Below, piece by piece: positions 1 through 15,000 of a stretch of 64,000 bases of DNA. Each line of letters starts with the position of its first letter. Positions within the stretch are counted from its first letter, which is position 1. Both the position numbers and the translations under genes were made by a program. The stretch is from Tubulanus polymorphus (Eukaryota > Nemertea > Palaeonemertea > Tubulaniformes > Tubulanidae): assembly GCF_964204645.1 (NCBI RefSeq), contig NC_134028.1, forward strand, positions 17,165,263 through 17,229,262. The letters are read 5' to 3'. The notes under the pieces were generated by a model, which was not told the origin of the DNA, ran no database searches, and saw nothing but the letters and a program-made list of their open reading frames with translations.

Positions 1-3000
1 ATTCACCATTTTGGTTTTGTCGCCTGGACAATTCACCATTTTGGTTTTGTCGCCCGCGACGATTCATTATTTTGGTTTCGTCGCCCCCACAATTCTTTTT
101 TTGGTTTTGTCGCCCGCGACAATTCATTAGTTTGGTTTTTTCGCCGGCGACAATTCATTATTTTGGTTTTGTCGACCGCGACAATTCTTCTTTTTGGTTT
201 TGTCGCCCGCGACAATTCATTATTTTGGTTTTGTCGCCCGCGACAATTCACCATTTTGGTTTTGTCGCCCACGACAATTCACCATTTTGGTTTTGTCGCC
301 CGCGACAATTCACCGTTTTGGTTTTGTCACCCGCGACAATTCATTATTTTGGTTTTATCGCCCGCGACAATTCATTATTTTGGTTTTGTCGCCCGCGACA
401 ATTCACCGTTTTGGTTTTGTCTCCCGCGACAATTCATTATTTTGGTTTTGTCGCCAGCGACAATTCACCATTTTGGTTTTGTCGCGCGCGACAATTCACC
501 GTTTTGGTTTTGTCACCCGCGACAATTCATTATTTTGGTTTTATCGCCCGCGACAATTCATTATTTTGGTTTTGTCGCCCGCGACAATTCATTATTTTGG
601 TTTTGTCGCCCCGACAATTCTTTTTTTTGGTTTTGTCGCCGGCGACAATTCATTAGTCTGGTTTTGTCGCCCACGACAATTCAATATTTTGGTTTTATCG
701 CCCGCGACAATTCATTATTTTGGTTTTATCGCCCGCGACAATTTTTTTCTCTTTTTGTCGCGGTTTTATCGCCTGCGACACTTCAATATTTTGGTTTTAT
801 CGCCCGCAACAATTCATTATTTTGGTTTTATCGCCCGCGACAATTCATTATTTTGGTTTTATCGCCCGCGACAATTCATTATTTTGGTTTTGTCACCCGA
901 GACAATTCATCATTTTGGTTTTATCGCCGCCGACAATTCATTATTTTGGTTTTGTCCCCCGTGACAATTCACCATTTTGGTTTTGTCGCCTGGACAATTC
1001 ACCATTTTGGTTTTGTCGCCCGCGACGATTCATTATTTTGGTTTTGTCGCCCCCACAATTCTTTTTTTGGTTTTGTCGCCCGCGACAATTCATTAGTTTG
1101 GTTTTGTCGCTTGCGACAATTCATTATTTTGGTTTTGTCGCCCGCGAAAATTCAATATTTTGGTTTTATCGCCCACGACAATTCACTACTTTGGTTTTAT
1201 CGCCAGCGACAATTCATTATTTTGGTTTTGTCGACCGCGACAATTCATTATTTTGGTTTTATCGCCCGCGACAATTCATTTTTTGGATTTGTCGCCCACG
1301 ACAATTCAATATTTTGGTTTTATGGCCTGCGACAATTCATTATTTTATCAATTCATTTTTTGGATTTGTCGCCCACGACAATTCAATATTTTGGTTTTAT
1401 CGCCCGCGACAATTCATTATTTTGGTTTTATCGCCCGCGACAATTCATTATTTTGGTTTTGTCGCACACGACAATGGCGACAATTCAAGATTTTGGTTTT
1501 ATCGCCCACGACAATTCAATATTTTGGTTTTATCGCCCGCGACAATTCATTATTTTGGTTTTATCGCCCGCGACAATTTTTTTCTCTTTTTGTCGCGGTT
1601 TTATCGCCTGCGACACTTCAATATTTTGGTTTTATCGCCCGCAACAATTCATTAATTTGGTTTTGTATTTTGTTTTTGTCGCCCGCGACAATTTTTTTAA
1701 TGGTTTTGTCGCCCGCGACAATTCAATATTTTGGTTTTATCGCCCGCGACAATTCATTATTTTGGTTTTGTCGCCCGCGACAATTCACCATTTTGGTTTT
1801 GTCACCCACGACAATTCATTATTTTGGTTTTATCGCCGCGACAATTCATTATTTTAGTTTTATCGCCCGCGACAATTCATTATTTTGGTTTTGTCGCACC
1901 GACAATTCTTTTTTTGGTTTTGTCGCCCGCGACAATTCATTAATTTGGTTTTGTCGCCCGCGTTAATTCATTAGTCTGGTTTTGTCGCCCGCGACAATTC
2001 AATATTTTGGTTTTGTCGCCCGCGACAATTCAATATTTTGGTTTTATCGCCCGCGACAATTCATTACTTTAGTTTTATCTCCAGCGACAATTCATTATTT
2101 TGGTTTTGTCGCCAGCGACAATTCACCATTTTGGTTTTGTCGCCCGCGACAATTCACCGATTTGGTTTTGTCACCCGCGACAATTCATTATTTTGGTTTT
2201 ATCGCCCGCGACAATTCATTATTTTGGTTTTGTCGCCCCGACAATTCTTTTTTTTGGTTTTGTCGCCCGCGACAATTCATTATTTTAGTTTTATCGCCCG
2301 CGACAATTCAATATTTTGGTTTTATCACCCGCGACAATTCATTATTTTGGTTTTGTCGCACACGACAATGGCGACAATTCAAGATTTTGGTTTTATCGCC
2401 CACGACAATTCAATATTTTGGTTTTATCGCCCGCGACAATTCATTATTTTGGTTTTATCGCCCGCGACAATTTTTTTCTCTTTTTGTCGCGGTTTTATCG
2501 CCTGCGACAATTCAATATTTTGGTTTTATCGCCCGCAACAATTCATTATTTTGGTTTTGTATTTTGTTTTTGTCGCCCGCGACAATTTTTTTTAATGGTT
2601 TTGTCGCCCGCGACAATTCAATATTTTAGTTTTATCGACCGCGACAATTCATTATTTTGGTTTTATCGCCCGCGACAATTCATTATTTTGGTTTTGTCGC
2701 CCCGACAATTCTTTTTTTTGGTTTTGTCGCCGGCGACAATTCATTAGTCTGGTTTTGTCGCCCGCGACAATTCAATATTTTGGTTTTATCACCCGCGACA
2801 ATTCATTATTTTGGTTTTGTCGCCCCGACAATTCTTTTTTTTGGTTTTGTCGCCGGCGACAATTCATTAGTCTGGTTTTATCGCCCACGACAATTCACTA
2901 CTTTGGTTTTATCGCCAGCGACAATTCATTATTTTGGTTTTATCGCCCGCGACAATTCATTATTTTGGTTTTGTCGCACACGACAATGGCGACAATTCAA

Positions 3001-6000
3001 GATTTTGGTTTTATCGCCCACGACAATTCAATATTTTGGTTTTATCGCCCGCGACAATTCATTATTTTGGTTTTATCGCCCGCGACAATTTTTTTCTCTT
3101 TTTGTCGCGGTTTTATCGCCTGCGACACTTCAATATTTTGGTTTTATCGCCCGCAACAATTCATTAATTTGGTTTTGTATTTTGTTTTTGTCGCCCGCGA
3201 CAATTTTTTTAATGGTTTTGTCGCCCGCGACAATTCAATATTTTGGTTTTATCGCCCGCGACAATTCATTATTTTGGTTTTGTCGCCCGCGACAATTCAC
3301 CATTTTGGTTTTGTCACCCACGACAATTCATTATTTTGGTTTTATCGCCGCGACAATTCATTATTTTGGTTTTGTCGCCCGCGACAATTCATTAGTCTGG
3401 TTTTGTCGCCCGCGACAATTCAATATTTTGGTTTTGTCGCCCGCGACAATTCAATATTTTGGTTTTATCGCCCGCGACAATTCATTACTTTAGATTTATC
3501 TCCAGCGACAATTCATTATTTTGGTTTTGTCGCCAGCGACAATTCACCATTTTGGTTTTGTCGCCCGCGACAATTCACCGATTTGGTTTTGTCACCCGCG
3601 ACAATTCATTATTTTGGTTTTATCGCCCGCGACAATTCATTATTTTGGTTTTGTCGCCCCCACAATTCTTTTTTTGGTTTTGTCGCCCGCGACAATTCAT
3701 TAGTTTGGTTTTGTCGCTTGCGACAATTCATTATTTTGGTTTTGTCGCCCGCGAAAATTCAATATTTTGGTTTAATCGCCCACGACAATTCACTACTTTG
3801 GTTTTATCGCCAGCGACAATTCATTATTTTGGTTTTGTCGACCGCGACAATTCATTATTTTGGTTTTATCGCCCGCGACAATTCATTTTTTGGATTTGTC
3901 GCCCACGACAATTCAATATTTTGGTTTTATTGCCCGCAACAATTCATTAATTTGGTTTTGTATTTTGTTTTTGTCGCCCGCGACAATTTTTTTAATGGTT
4001 TTGTCGCCCGCGACAATTCAATATTTTGGTTTTATCGCCCGCGACAATTCATTATTTTGGTTTTGTCGCCCGCGACAATTCACCATTTTGGTTTTGTCAC
4101 CCACGACAATTCATTATTTTGGTTTTATCGCCGCGACAATTCATTATTTTAGTTTTATCGCCCGCGACAATTCATTATTTTGGTTTTGTCGCACCGACAA
4201 TTCTTTTTTTGGTTTTGTCGCCCGCGACAATTCATTAATTTGGTTTTGTCGCCCGCGTTAATTCATTAGTCTGGTTTTGTCGCCCGCGACAATTCAATAT
4301 TTTGGTTTTGTCGCCCGCGACAATTCAATATTTTGGTTTTATCGCCCGCGACAATTCATTACTTTAGTTTTATCTCCAGCGACAATTCATTATTTTGGTT
4401 TTGTCGCCAGCGACAATTCACCATTTTGGTTTTGTCGCCCGCGACAATTCACCGATTTGGTTTTGTCACCCGCGACAATTCATTATTTTGGTTTTATCGC
4501 CCGCGACAATTCATTATTTTGGTTTTGTCGCCCCGACAATTCTTTTTTTTGGTTTTGTCGCCCGCGACAATTCATTATTTTAGTTTTATCGCCCGCGACA
4601 ATTCAATATTTTGGTTTTATCAGCCGCGACAATTCATTATTTTAGTTTTATCGCCCGCGACAATTCAATATTTTGGTTTTATCAGCCGCGACAATTCATT
4701 ATTTTAGTTTTATCGCCCGCGACAATTCAATATTTTGGTTTTGTCGCCTGCGACAATTCAATATTTTGGTTTTATCGCCCGCGACAATTCATTATTTTGG
4801 TTTTATCGCCCGCGACAATTCATTATTTTGGTTTTGTCGCACACGACAATGGCGACAATTCAAGATTTTGGTTTTATCGCCCACGACAATTCAATATTTT
4901 GGTTTTATCGCCCGCGACAATTTTTTTCTCTTTTTGTCGCGGTTTTATCGCCTGCGACAATTCAATATTTTGGTTTTATCGCCCGCAACAATTCATTATT
5001 TTGGTTTTGTATTTTGTTTTTGTCGCCCGCGACAATTTTTTTTAATGGTTTTGTCGCCCGCGACAATTCAAGATTTTGGTTTTATCGCCCGCAACAATTC
5101 ATTATTTTGGTTTTGTATTTTGTTTTTGTCGCCCGCGACAATTTTTTTTAATGGTTTTGTCGCCCGCGACAATTCAATATTTTAGTTTTATCGACCGCGA
5201 CAATTCATTATTTTGGTTTCATCGCCCGCGACAATTCATTATTTTGGTTTTGTCGCCCCGACAATTCTTTTTTTTGGTTTTGTCGCCGGCGACAATTCAT
5301 TAGTCTGGTTTTGTCGCCCGCGACAATTCAATATTTTGGTTTTATCACCCGCGACAATTCATTATTTTGGTTTTGTCGCCCCGACAATTCTTTTTTTTGG
5401 TTTTGTCGCCGGCGACAATTCATTAGTCTGGTTTTATCGCCCACGACAATTCACTACTTTGGTTTTATCGCCAGCGACAATTCATTATTTTGGTTTTATC
5501 GCCCGCGACAATTCATTATTTTGGTTTTGTCGCACACGACAATGGCGACAATTCAAGATTTTGGTTTTATCGCCCACGACAATTCAATATTTTGGTTTTA
5601 TCGCCCGCGACAATTCATTATTTTGGTTTTATCGCCCGCGACAATTTTTTTCTCTTTTTGTCGCGGTTTTATCGCCTGCGACACTTCAATATTTTGGTTT
5701 TATCGCCCGCAACAATTCATTAATTTGGTTTTGTACTTTGTTTTTGTCGCCCGCGACAATTTTTTTAATGGTTTTGTCGCCCGCGACAATTCAATATTTT
5801 GGTTTTATCGCCCGCGACAATTCATTATTTTTGTTTTGTCGCCTGCGACAATTCACCATTTTAGTTTTGTCACCCGCGACAATTCATTATTTTGGTTTTA
5901 TCGCCGCGACAATTCATTATTTTAGTTTTATCGCCCGCGACAATTCATTATTTTGGTTTTGTCGCACCGACAATTCTTTTTTTGGTTTTGTCGCCCGCGA

Positions 6001-9000
6001 CAATTCATTAATTTGGTTTTGTCGCCCGCGTTAATTCATTAGTCTGGTTTTGTCGCCCGCGACAATTCAATATTTTGGTTTTGTCGCCCGCGACAATTCA
6101 ATATTTTGGTTTTATCGCCCGCGACAATTCATTACTTTAGTTTTATCTCCAGCGACAATTCATTATTTTGGTTTTGTCGCCAGCGACAATTCACCATTTT
6201 GGTTTTGTCGCCCGCGACAATTCACCGATTTGGTTTTGTCACCCGCGACAATTCATTATTTTGGTTTTATCGCCCGCGACAATTCATTATTTTGGTTTTG
6301 TCGCCCCGACAATTCTTTTTTTTGGTTTTGTCGCCCGCGACAATTCATTATTTTAGTTTTATCGCCCGCGACAATTCAATATTTTGGTTTTATCACCCGC
6401 GACAATTCATTATTTTAGTTTTATCGCCCGCGACAATTCAATATTTTGGTTTTGTCGCCTGCGACAATTCAATATTTTGGTTTTATCGCCCGCGACAATT
6501 CATTATTTTATCAATTCATTTTTTGGATTTGTCGCCCATGACAATTCAATATTTTGGTTTTATCGCCCGCGACAATTCATTATTTTGGTTTTATCGCCCG
6601 CGACAATTCATTATTTTGGTTTTGTCGCACACGACAATGGCGACAATTCAAGATTTTGGTTTTATCGCCCACGACAATTCAATATTTTGGTTTTATCGCC
6701 CGCGACAATTTTTTTCTCTTTTTGTCGCGGTTTTATCGCCTGCGACAATTCAATATTTTGGTTTTATCGCCCGCAACAATTCATTATTTTGGTTTTGTAT
6801 TTTGTTTTTGTCGCCCGCGACAATTTTTTTTAATGGTTTTGTCGCCCGCGACAATTCAATATTTTGGTTTTATCGCCCGCAACAATTCATTATTTTGGTT
6901 TTGTATTTTGTTTTTGTCGCCCGCGACAATTTTTTTTAATGGTTTTGTCGCCCGCGACAATTCAATATTTTAGTTTTATCGACCGCGACAATTCATTATT
7001 TTGGTTTTATCGCCCGCGACAATTCATTATTTTGGTTTTGTCGCCCCGACAATTCTTTTTTTTGGTTTTGTCGCCGGCGACAATTCATTAGTCTGGTTTT
7101 GTCGCCCGCGACAATTCAATATTTTGGTTTTATCACCCGCGACAATTCATTATTTTGGTTTTGTCGCCCCGACAATTCTTTTTTTTGGTTTTGTCGCCGG
7201 CGACAATTCATTAGTCTGGTTTTATCGCCCACGACAATTCACTACTTTGGTTTTATCGCCAGCGACAATTCATTATTTTGGTTTTATCGCCCGCGACAAT
7301 TCATTATTTTGGTTTTGTCGCACACGACAATGGCGACAATTCAAGATTTTGGTTTTATCGCCCACGACAATTCAATATTTTGGTTTTATCGCCCGCGACA
7401 ATTCATTATTTTGGTTTTATCGCCCGCGACAATTTTTTTCTCTTTTTGTCGCGGTTTTATCGCCTGCGACACTTCAATATTTTGGTTTTATCGCCCGCAA
7501 CAATTCATTAATTTGGTTTTGTATTTTGTTTTTGTCGCCCGCGACAATTTTTTTAATGGTTTTGTCGCCCGCGACAATTCAATATTTTGGTTTTATCGCC
7601 CGCGACAATTCATTATTTTTGTTTTGTCGCCTGCGACAATTCACCATTTTGGTTTTGTCACCCGCGACAATTCATTATTTTGGTTTTATCGCCGCGACAA
7701 TTCATTATTTTAGTTTTATCGCCCGCGACAATTCATTATTTTGGTTTTGTCGCACCGACAATTCTTTTTTTGTTTTTGTCGCCCGCGACAATTTTTTTTA
7801 ATGGTTTTGTCGCCCGCGACAATTCAAGATTTTGGTTTTATCGCCCGCAACAATTCATTATTTTGGTTTTGTATTTTGTTTTTGTCGCCCGCGACAATTT
7901 TTTTTAATGGTTTTGTCGCCCGCGACAATTCAATATTTTAGTTTTATCGACCGCGACAATTCATTATTTTGGTTTCATCGCCCGCGACAATTCATTATTT
8001 TGGTTTTGTCGCCCCGACAATTCTTTTTTTTGGTTTTGTCGCCGGCGACAATTCATTAGTCTGGTTTTGTCGCCCGCGACAATTCAATATTTTGGTTTTA
8101 TCACCCGCGACAATTCATTATTTTGGTTTTGTCGCCCCGACAATTCTTTTTTTTGGTTTTGTCGCCGGCGACAATTCATTAGTCTGGTTTTATCGCCCAC
8201 GACAATTCACTACTTTGGTTTTATCGCCAGCGACAATTCATTATTTTGGTTTTATCGCCCGCGACAATTCATTATTTTGGTTTTGTCGCACACGACAATG
8301 GCGACAATTCAAGATTTTGGTTTTATCGCCCACGACAATTCAATATTTTGGTTTTATCGCCCGCGACAATTCATTATTTTGGTTTTATCGCCCGCGACAA
8401 TTTTTTTCTCTTTTTGTCGCGGTTTTATCGCCTGCGACACTTCAATATTTTGGTTTTATCGCCCGCAACAATTCATTAATTTGGTTTTGTACTTTGTTTT
8501 TGTCGCCCGCGACAATTTTTTTAATGGTTTTGTCGCCCGCGACAATTCAATATTTTGGTTTTATCGCCCGCGACAATTCATTATTTTTGTTTTGTCGCCT
8601 GCGACAATTCACCATTTTAGTTTTGTCACCCGCGACAATTCATTATTTTGGTTTTATCGCCGCGACAATTCATTATTTTAGTTTTATCGCCCGCGACAAT
8701 TCATTATTTTGGTTTTGTCGCACCGACAATTCTTTTTTTGGTTTTGTCGCCCGCGACAATTCATTAATTTGGTTTTGTCGCCCGCGTTAATTCATTAGTC
8801 TGGTTTTGTCGCCCGCGACAATTCAATATTTTGGTTTTGTCGCCCGCGACAATTCAATATTTTGGTTTTATCGCCCGCGACAATTCATTACTTTAGTTTT
8901 ATCTCCAGCGACAATTCATTATTTTGGTTTTGTCGCCAGCGACAATTCACCATTTTGGTTTTGTCGCCCGCGACAATTCACCGATTTGGTTTTGTCACCC

Positions 9001-12000
9001 GCGACAATTCATTATTTTGGTTTTATCGCCCGCGACAATTCATTATTTTGGTTTTGTCGCCCCGACAATTCTTTTTTTTGGTTTTGTCGCCCGCGACAAT
9101 TCATTATTTTAGTTTTATCGCCCGCGACAATTCAATATTTTGGTTTTATCACCCGCGACAATTCATTATTTTAGTTTTATCGCCCGCGACAATTCAATAT
9201 TTTGGTTTTGTCGCCTGCGACAATTCAATATTTTGGTTTTATCGCCCGCGACAATTCATTATTTTATCAATTCATTTTTTGGATTTGTCGCCCATGACAA
9301 TTCAATATTTTGGTTTTATCGCCCGCGACAATTCATTATTTTGGTTTTATCGCCCGCGACAATTCATTATTTTGGTTTTATCGCCCGCGACAATTCATTA
9401 TTTTGGTTTTGTCGCACACGACAATGGCGACAATTCAAGATTTTGGTTTTATCGCCCACGACAATTCAATATTTTGGTTTTATCGCCCGCGACAATTCAT
9501 TATTTTGGTTTTATCGCCCGCGACAATTTTTTTCTCTTTTTGTCGCGGTTTTATCGCCTGCGACACTTCAATATTTTGGTTTTATCGCCCGCAACAATTC
9601 ATTAATTTGGTTTTGTACTTTGTTTTTGTCGCCCGCGACAATTTTTTTAATGGTTTTGTCGCCCGCGACAATTCAATATTTTGGTTTTATCGCCCGCGAC
9701 AATTCATTATTTTTGTTTTGTCGCCTGCGACAATTCACCATTTTAGTTTTGTCACCCGCGACAATTCATTATTTTGGTTTTATCGCCGCGACAATTCATT
9801 ATTTTAGTTTTATCGCCCGCGACAATTCATTATTTTGGTTTTGTCGCACCGACAATTCTTTTTTTGGTTTTGTCGCCCGCGACAATTCATTAATTTGGTT
9901 TTGTCGCCCGCGTTAATTCATTAGTCTGGTTTTGTCGCCCGCGACAATTCAATATTTTGGTTTTGTCGCCCGCGACAATTCAATATTTTGGTTTTATCGC
10001 CCGCGACAATTCATTACTTTAGTTTTATCTCCAGCGACAATTCATTATTTTGGTTTTGTCGCCAGCGACAATTCACCATTTTGGTTTTGTCGCCCGCGAC
10101 AATTCACCGATTTGGTTTTGTCACCCGCGACAATTCATTATTTTGGTTTTATCGCCCGCGACAATTCATTATTTTGGTTTTGTCGCCCCGACAATTCTTT
10201 TTTTTGGTTTTGTCGCCCGCGACAATTCATTATTTTAGTTTTATCGCCCGCGACAATTCAATATTTTGGTTTTATCACCCGCGACAATTCATTATTTTAG
10301 TTTTATCGCCCGCGACAATTCAATATTTTGGTTTTGTCGCCTGCGACAATTCAATATTTTGGTTTTATCGCCCGCGACAATTCATTATTTTATCAATTCA
10401 TTTTTTGGATTTGTCGCCCATGACAATTCAATATTTTGGTTTTATCGCCCGCGACAATTCATTATTTTGGTTTTATCGCCCGCGACAATTCATTATTTTG
10501 GTTTTGTCGCACACGACAATGGCGACAATTCAAGATTTTGGTTTTATCGCCCACGACAATTCAATATTTTGGTTTTATCGCCCGCGACAATTTTTTTCTC
10601 TTTTTGTCGCGGTTTTATCGCCTGCGACAATTCAATATTTTGGTTTTATCGCCCGCAACAATTCATTATTTTGGTTTTGTATTTTGTTTTTGTCGCCCGC
10701 GACAATTTTTTTTAATGGTTTTGTCGCCCGCGACAATTCAATATTTTGGTTTTATCGCCCGCAACAATTCATTATTTTGGTTTTGTATTTTGTTTTTGTC
10801 GCCCGCGACAATTTTTTTTAATGGTTTTGTCGCCCGCGACAATTCAATATTTTAGTTTTATCGACCGCGACAATTCATTATTTTGGTTTTATCGCCCGCG
10901 ACAATTCATTATTTTGGTTTTGTCGCCCCGACAATTCTTTTTTTTGGTTTTGTCGCCGGCGACAATTCATTAGTCTGGTTTTGTCGCCCGCGACAATTCA
11001 ATATTTTGGTTTTATCACCCGCGACAATTCATTATTTTGGTTTTGTCGCCCCGACAATTCTTTTTTTTGGTTTTGTCGCCGGCGACAATTCATTAGTCTG
11101 GTTTTATCGCCCACGACAATTCACTACTTTGGTTTTATCGCCAGCGACAATTCATTATTTTGGTTTTATCGCCCGCGACAATTCATTATTTTGGTTTTGT
11201 CGCACACGACAATGGCGACAATTCAAGATTTTGGTTTTATCGCCCACGACAATTCAATATTTTGGTTTTATCGCCCGCGACAATTCATTATTTTGGTTTT
11301 ATCGCCCGCGACAATTTTTTTCTCTTTTTGTCGCGGTTTTATCGCCTGCGACACTTCAATATTTTGGTTTTATCGCCCGCAACAATTCATTAATTTGGTT
11401 TTGTATTTTGTTTTTGTCGCCCGCGACAATTTTTTTAATGGTTTTGTCGCCCGCGACAATTCAATATTTTGGTTTTATCGCCCGCGACAATTCATTATTT
11501 TTGTTTTGTCGCCTGCGACAATTCACCATTTTGGTTTTGTCACCCGCGACAATTCATTATTTTGGTTTTATCGCCGCGACAATTCATTATTTTAGTTTTA
11601 TCGCCCGCGACAATTCATTATTTTGGTTTTGTCGCACCGACAATTCTTTTTTTGGTTTTGTCGCCCGCGACAATTCATTAATTTGGTTTTGTCGCCCGCG
11701 TTAATTCATTAGTCTGGTTTTGTCGCCCGCGACAATTCAATATTTTGGTTTTGTCGCCCGCGACAATTCAATATTTTGGTTTTATCGCCCGCGACAATTC
11801 ATTACTTTAGTTTTATCTCCAGCGACAATTCATTATTTTGGTTTTGTCGTCAGCGACAATTCACCATTTTGGTTTTGTCGCCCGCGACAATTCACCGATT
11901 TGGTTTTGTCACCCGCGACAATTCATTATTTTGGTTTTGTCGCCCCGACAATTCTTTTTTTTGGTTTTGTCGCCCGCGACAATTCATTATTTTAGTTTTA

Positions 12001-15000
12001 TCGCCCGCGACAATTCAATATTTTGGTTTTATCACCCGCGACAATTCATTATTTTAGTTTTATCGCCCGCGACAATTCAATATTTTGGTTTTGTCGCCTG
12101 CGACAATTCAATATTTTGGTTTTATCGCCCGCGACAATTCATTATTTTATCAATTCATTTTTTGGATTTGTCGCCCATGACAATTCAATATTTTGGTTTT
12201 ATCGCCCGCGACAATTCATTATTTTGGTTTTATCGCCCGCGACAATTCATTATTTTGGTTTTGTCGCACACGACAATGGCGACAATTCAAGATTTTGGTT
12301 TTATCGCCCACGACAATTCAATATTTTGGTTTTATCGCCCGCGACAATTTTTTTCTCTTTTTGTCGCGGTTTTATCGCCTGCGACAATTCAATATTTTGG
12401 TTTTATCGCCCGCAACAATTCATTATTTTGGTTTTGTATTTTGTTTTTGTCGCCCGCGACAATTTTTTTTAATGGTTTTGTCGCCCGCGACAATTCAATA
12501 TTTTGGTTTTATCGCCCGCAACAATTCATTATTTTGGTTTTGTATTTTGTTTTTGTCGCCCGCGACAATTTTTTTTAATGGTTTTGTCGCCCGCGACAAT
12601 TCAATATTTTAGTTTTATCGACCGCGACAATTCATTATTTTGGTTTTATCGCCCGCGACAATTCATTATTTTGGTTTTGTCGCCCCGACAATTCTTTTTT
12701 TTGGTTTTGTCGCCGGCGACAATTCATTAGTCTGGTTTTGTCGCCCGCGACAATTCAATATTTTGGTTTTATCACCCGCGACAATTCATTATTTTGGTTT
12801 TGTCGCCCCGACAATTCTTTTTTTTGGTTTTGTCGCCGGCGACAATTCATTAGTCTGGTTTTATCGCCCACGACAATTCACTACTTTGGTTTTATCGCCA
12901 GCGACAATTCATTATTTTGGTTTTATCGCCCGCGACAATTCATTATTTTGGTTTTGTCGCACACGACAATGGCGACAATTCAAGATTTTGGTTTTATCGC
13001 CCACGACAATTCAATATTTTGGTTTTATCGCCCGCGACAATTCATTATTTTGGTTTTATCGCCCGCGACAATTTTTTTCTCTTTTTGTCGCGGTTTTATC
13101 GCCTGCGACACTTCAATATTTTGGTTTTATCGCCCGCAACAATTCATTAATTTGGTTTTGTATTTTGTTTTTGTCGCCCGCGACAATTTTTTTAATGGTT
13201 TTGTCGCCCGCGACAATTCAATATTTTGGTTTTATCGCCCGCGACAATTCATTATTTTTGTTTTGTCGCCTGCGACAATTCACCATTTTGGTTTTGTCAC
13301 CCGCGACAATTCATTATTTTGGTTTTATCGCCGCGACAATTCATTATTTTAGTTTTATCGCCCGCGACAATTCATTATTTTGGTTTTGTCGCACCGACAA
13401 TTCTTTTTTTGGTTTTGTCGCCCGCGACAATTCATTAATTTGGTTTTGTCGCCCGCGTTAATTCATTAGTCTGGTTTTGTCGCCCGCGACAATTCAATAT
13501 TTTGGTTTTGTCGCCCGCGACAATTCAATATTTTGGTTTTATCGCCCGCGACAATTCATTACTTTAGTTTTATCTCCAGCGACAATTCATTATTTTGGTT
13601 TTGTCGTCAGCGACAATTCACCATTTTGGTTTTGTCGCCCGCGACAATTCACCGATTTGGTTTTGTCACCCGCGACAATTCATTATTTTGGTTTTGTCGC
13701 CCCGACAATTCTTTTTTTTGGTTTTGTCGCCCGCGACAATTCATTATTTTAGTTTTATCGCCCGCGACAATTCAATATTTTGGTTTTATCACCCGCGACA
13801 ATTCATTATTTTAGTTTTATCGCCCGCGACAATTCAATATTTTGGTTTTGTCGCCCGCGACAATTCAATATTTTGGTTTTATCGCCCGCGACAATTCATT
13901 ATTTTATCAATTCATTTTTTGGATTTGTCGCCCATGACAATTCAATATTTTGGTTTTATCGCCCGCGACAATTCATTATTTTGGTTTTATCGCCCGCGAC
14001 AATTCATTATTTTGGTTTTGTCGCACACGACAATGGCGACAATTCAAGATTTTGGTTTTATCGCCCACGACAATTCAATATTTTGGTTTTATCGCCCGCG
14101 ACAATTCATTATTTTGGTTTTATCGCCCGCGACAATTTTTTTCTCTTTTTGTCGCGGTTTTATCGCCTGCGACAATTCAATATTTTGGTTTTATCGCCCG
14201 CAACAATTCATTATTTTGGTTTTGTATTTTGTTTTTGTCGCCCGCGACAATTTTTTTTAATGGTTTTGTCGCCCGCGACAATTCAATATTTTGGTTTTAT
14301 CGCCCGCAACAATTCATTATTTTGGTTTTGTATTTTGTTTTTGTCGCCCGCGACAATTTTTTTTAATGGTTTTGTCGCCCGCGACAATTCAATATTTTAG
14401 TTTTATCGACCGCGACAATTCATTATTTTGGTTTTATCGCCCGCGACAATTCATTATTTTGGTTTTGTCGCCCCGACAATTCTTTTTTTTGGTTTTGTCG
14501 CCGGCGACAATTCATTAGTCTGGTTTTATCGCCCACGACAATTCACTACTTTGGTTTTATCGCCAGCGACAATTCATTATTTTGGTTTTATCGCCCGCGA
14601 CAATTCATTATTTTGGTTTTGTCGCACACGACAATGGCGACAATTCAAGATTTTGGTTTTATCGCCCACGACAATTCAATATTTTGGTTTTATCGCCCGC
14701 GACAATTCATTATTTTGGTTTTATCGCCCGCGACAATTTTTTTCTCTTTTTGTCGCGGTTTTATCGCCTGCGACACTTCAATATTTTGGTTTTATCGCCC
14801 GCAACAATTCATTAATTTGGTTTTGTATTTTGTTTTTGTCGCCCGCGACAATTTTTTTAATGGTTTTGTCGCCCGCGACAATTCAATATTTTGGTTTTAT
14901 CGCCCGCGACAATTCATTATTTTTGTTTTGTCGCCTGCGACAATTCACCATTTTGGTTTTGTCACCCGCGACAATTCATTATTTTGGTTTTATCGCCGCG

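Noticed and set aside
33-272. Minus-strand ORF of 79 codons
   Set aside because: It is the reverse reading of seven or eight satellite units that happen to lack the usual TAA/TGA of that strand; no domain or promoter supports it.
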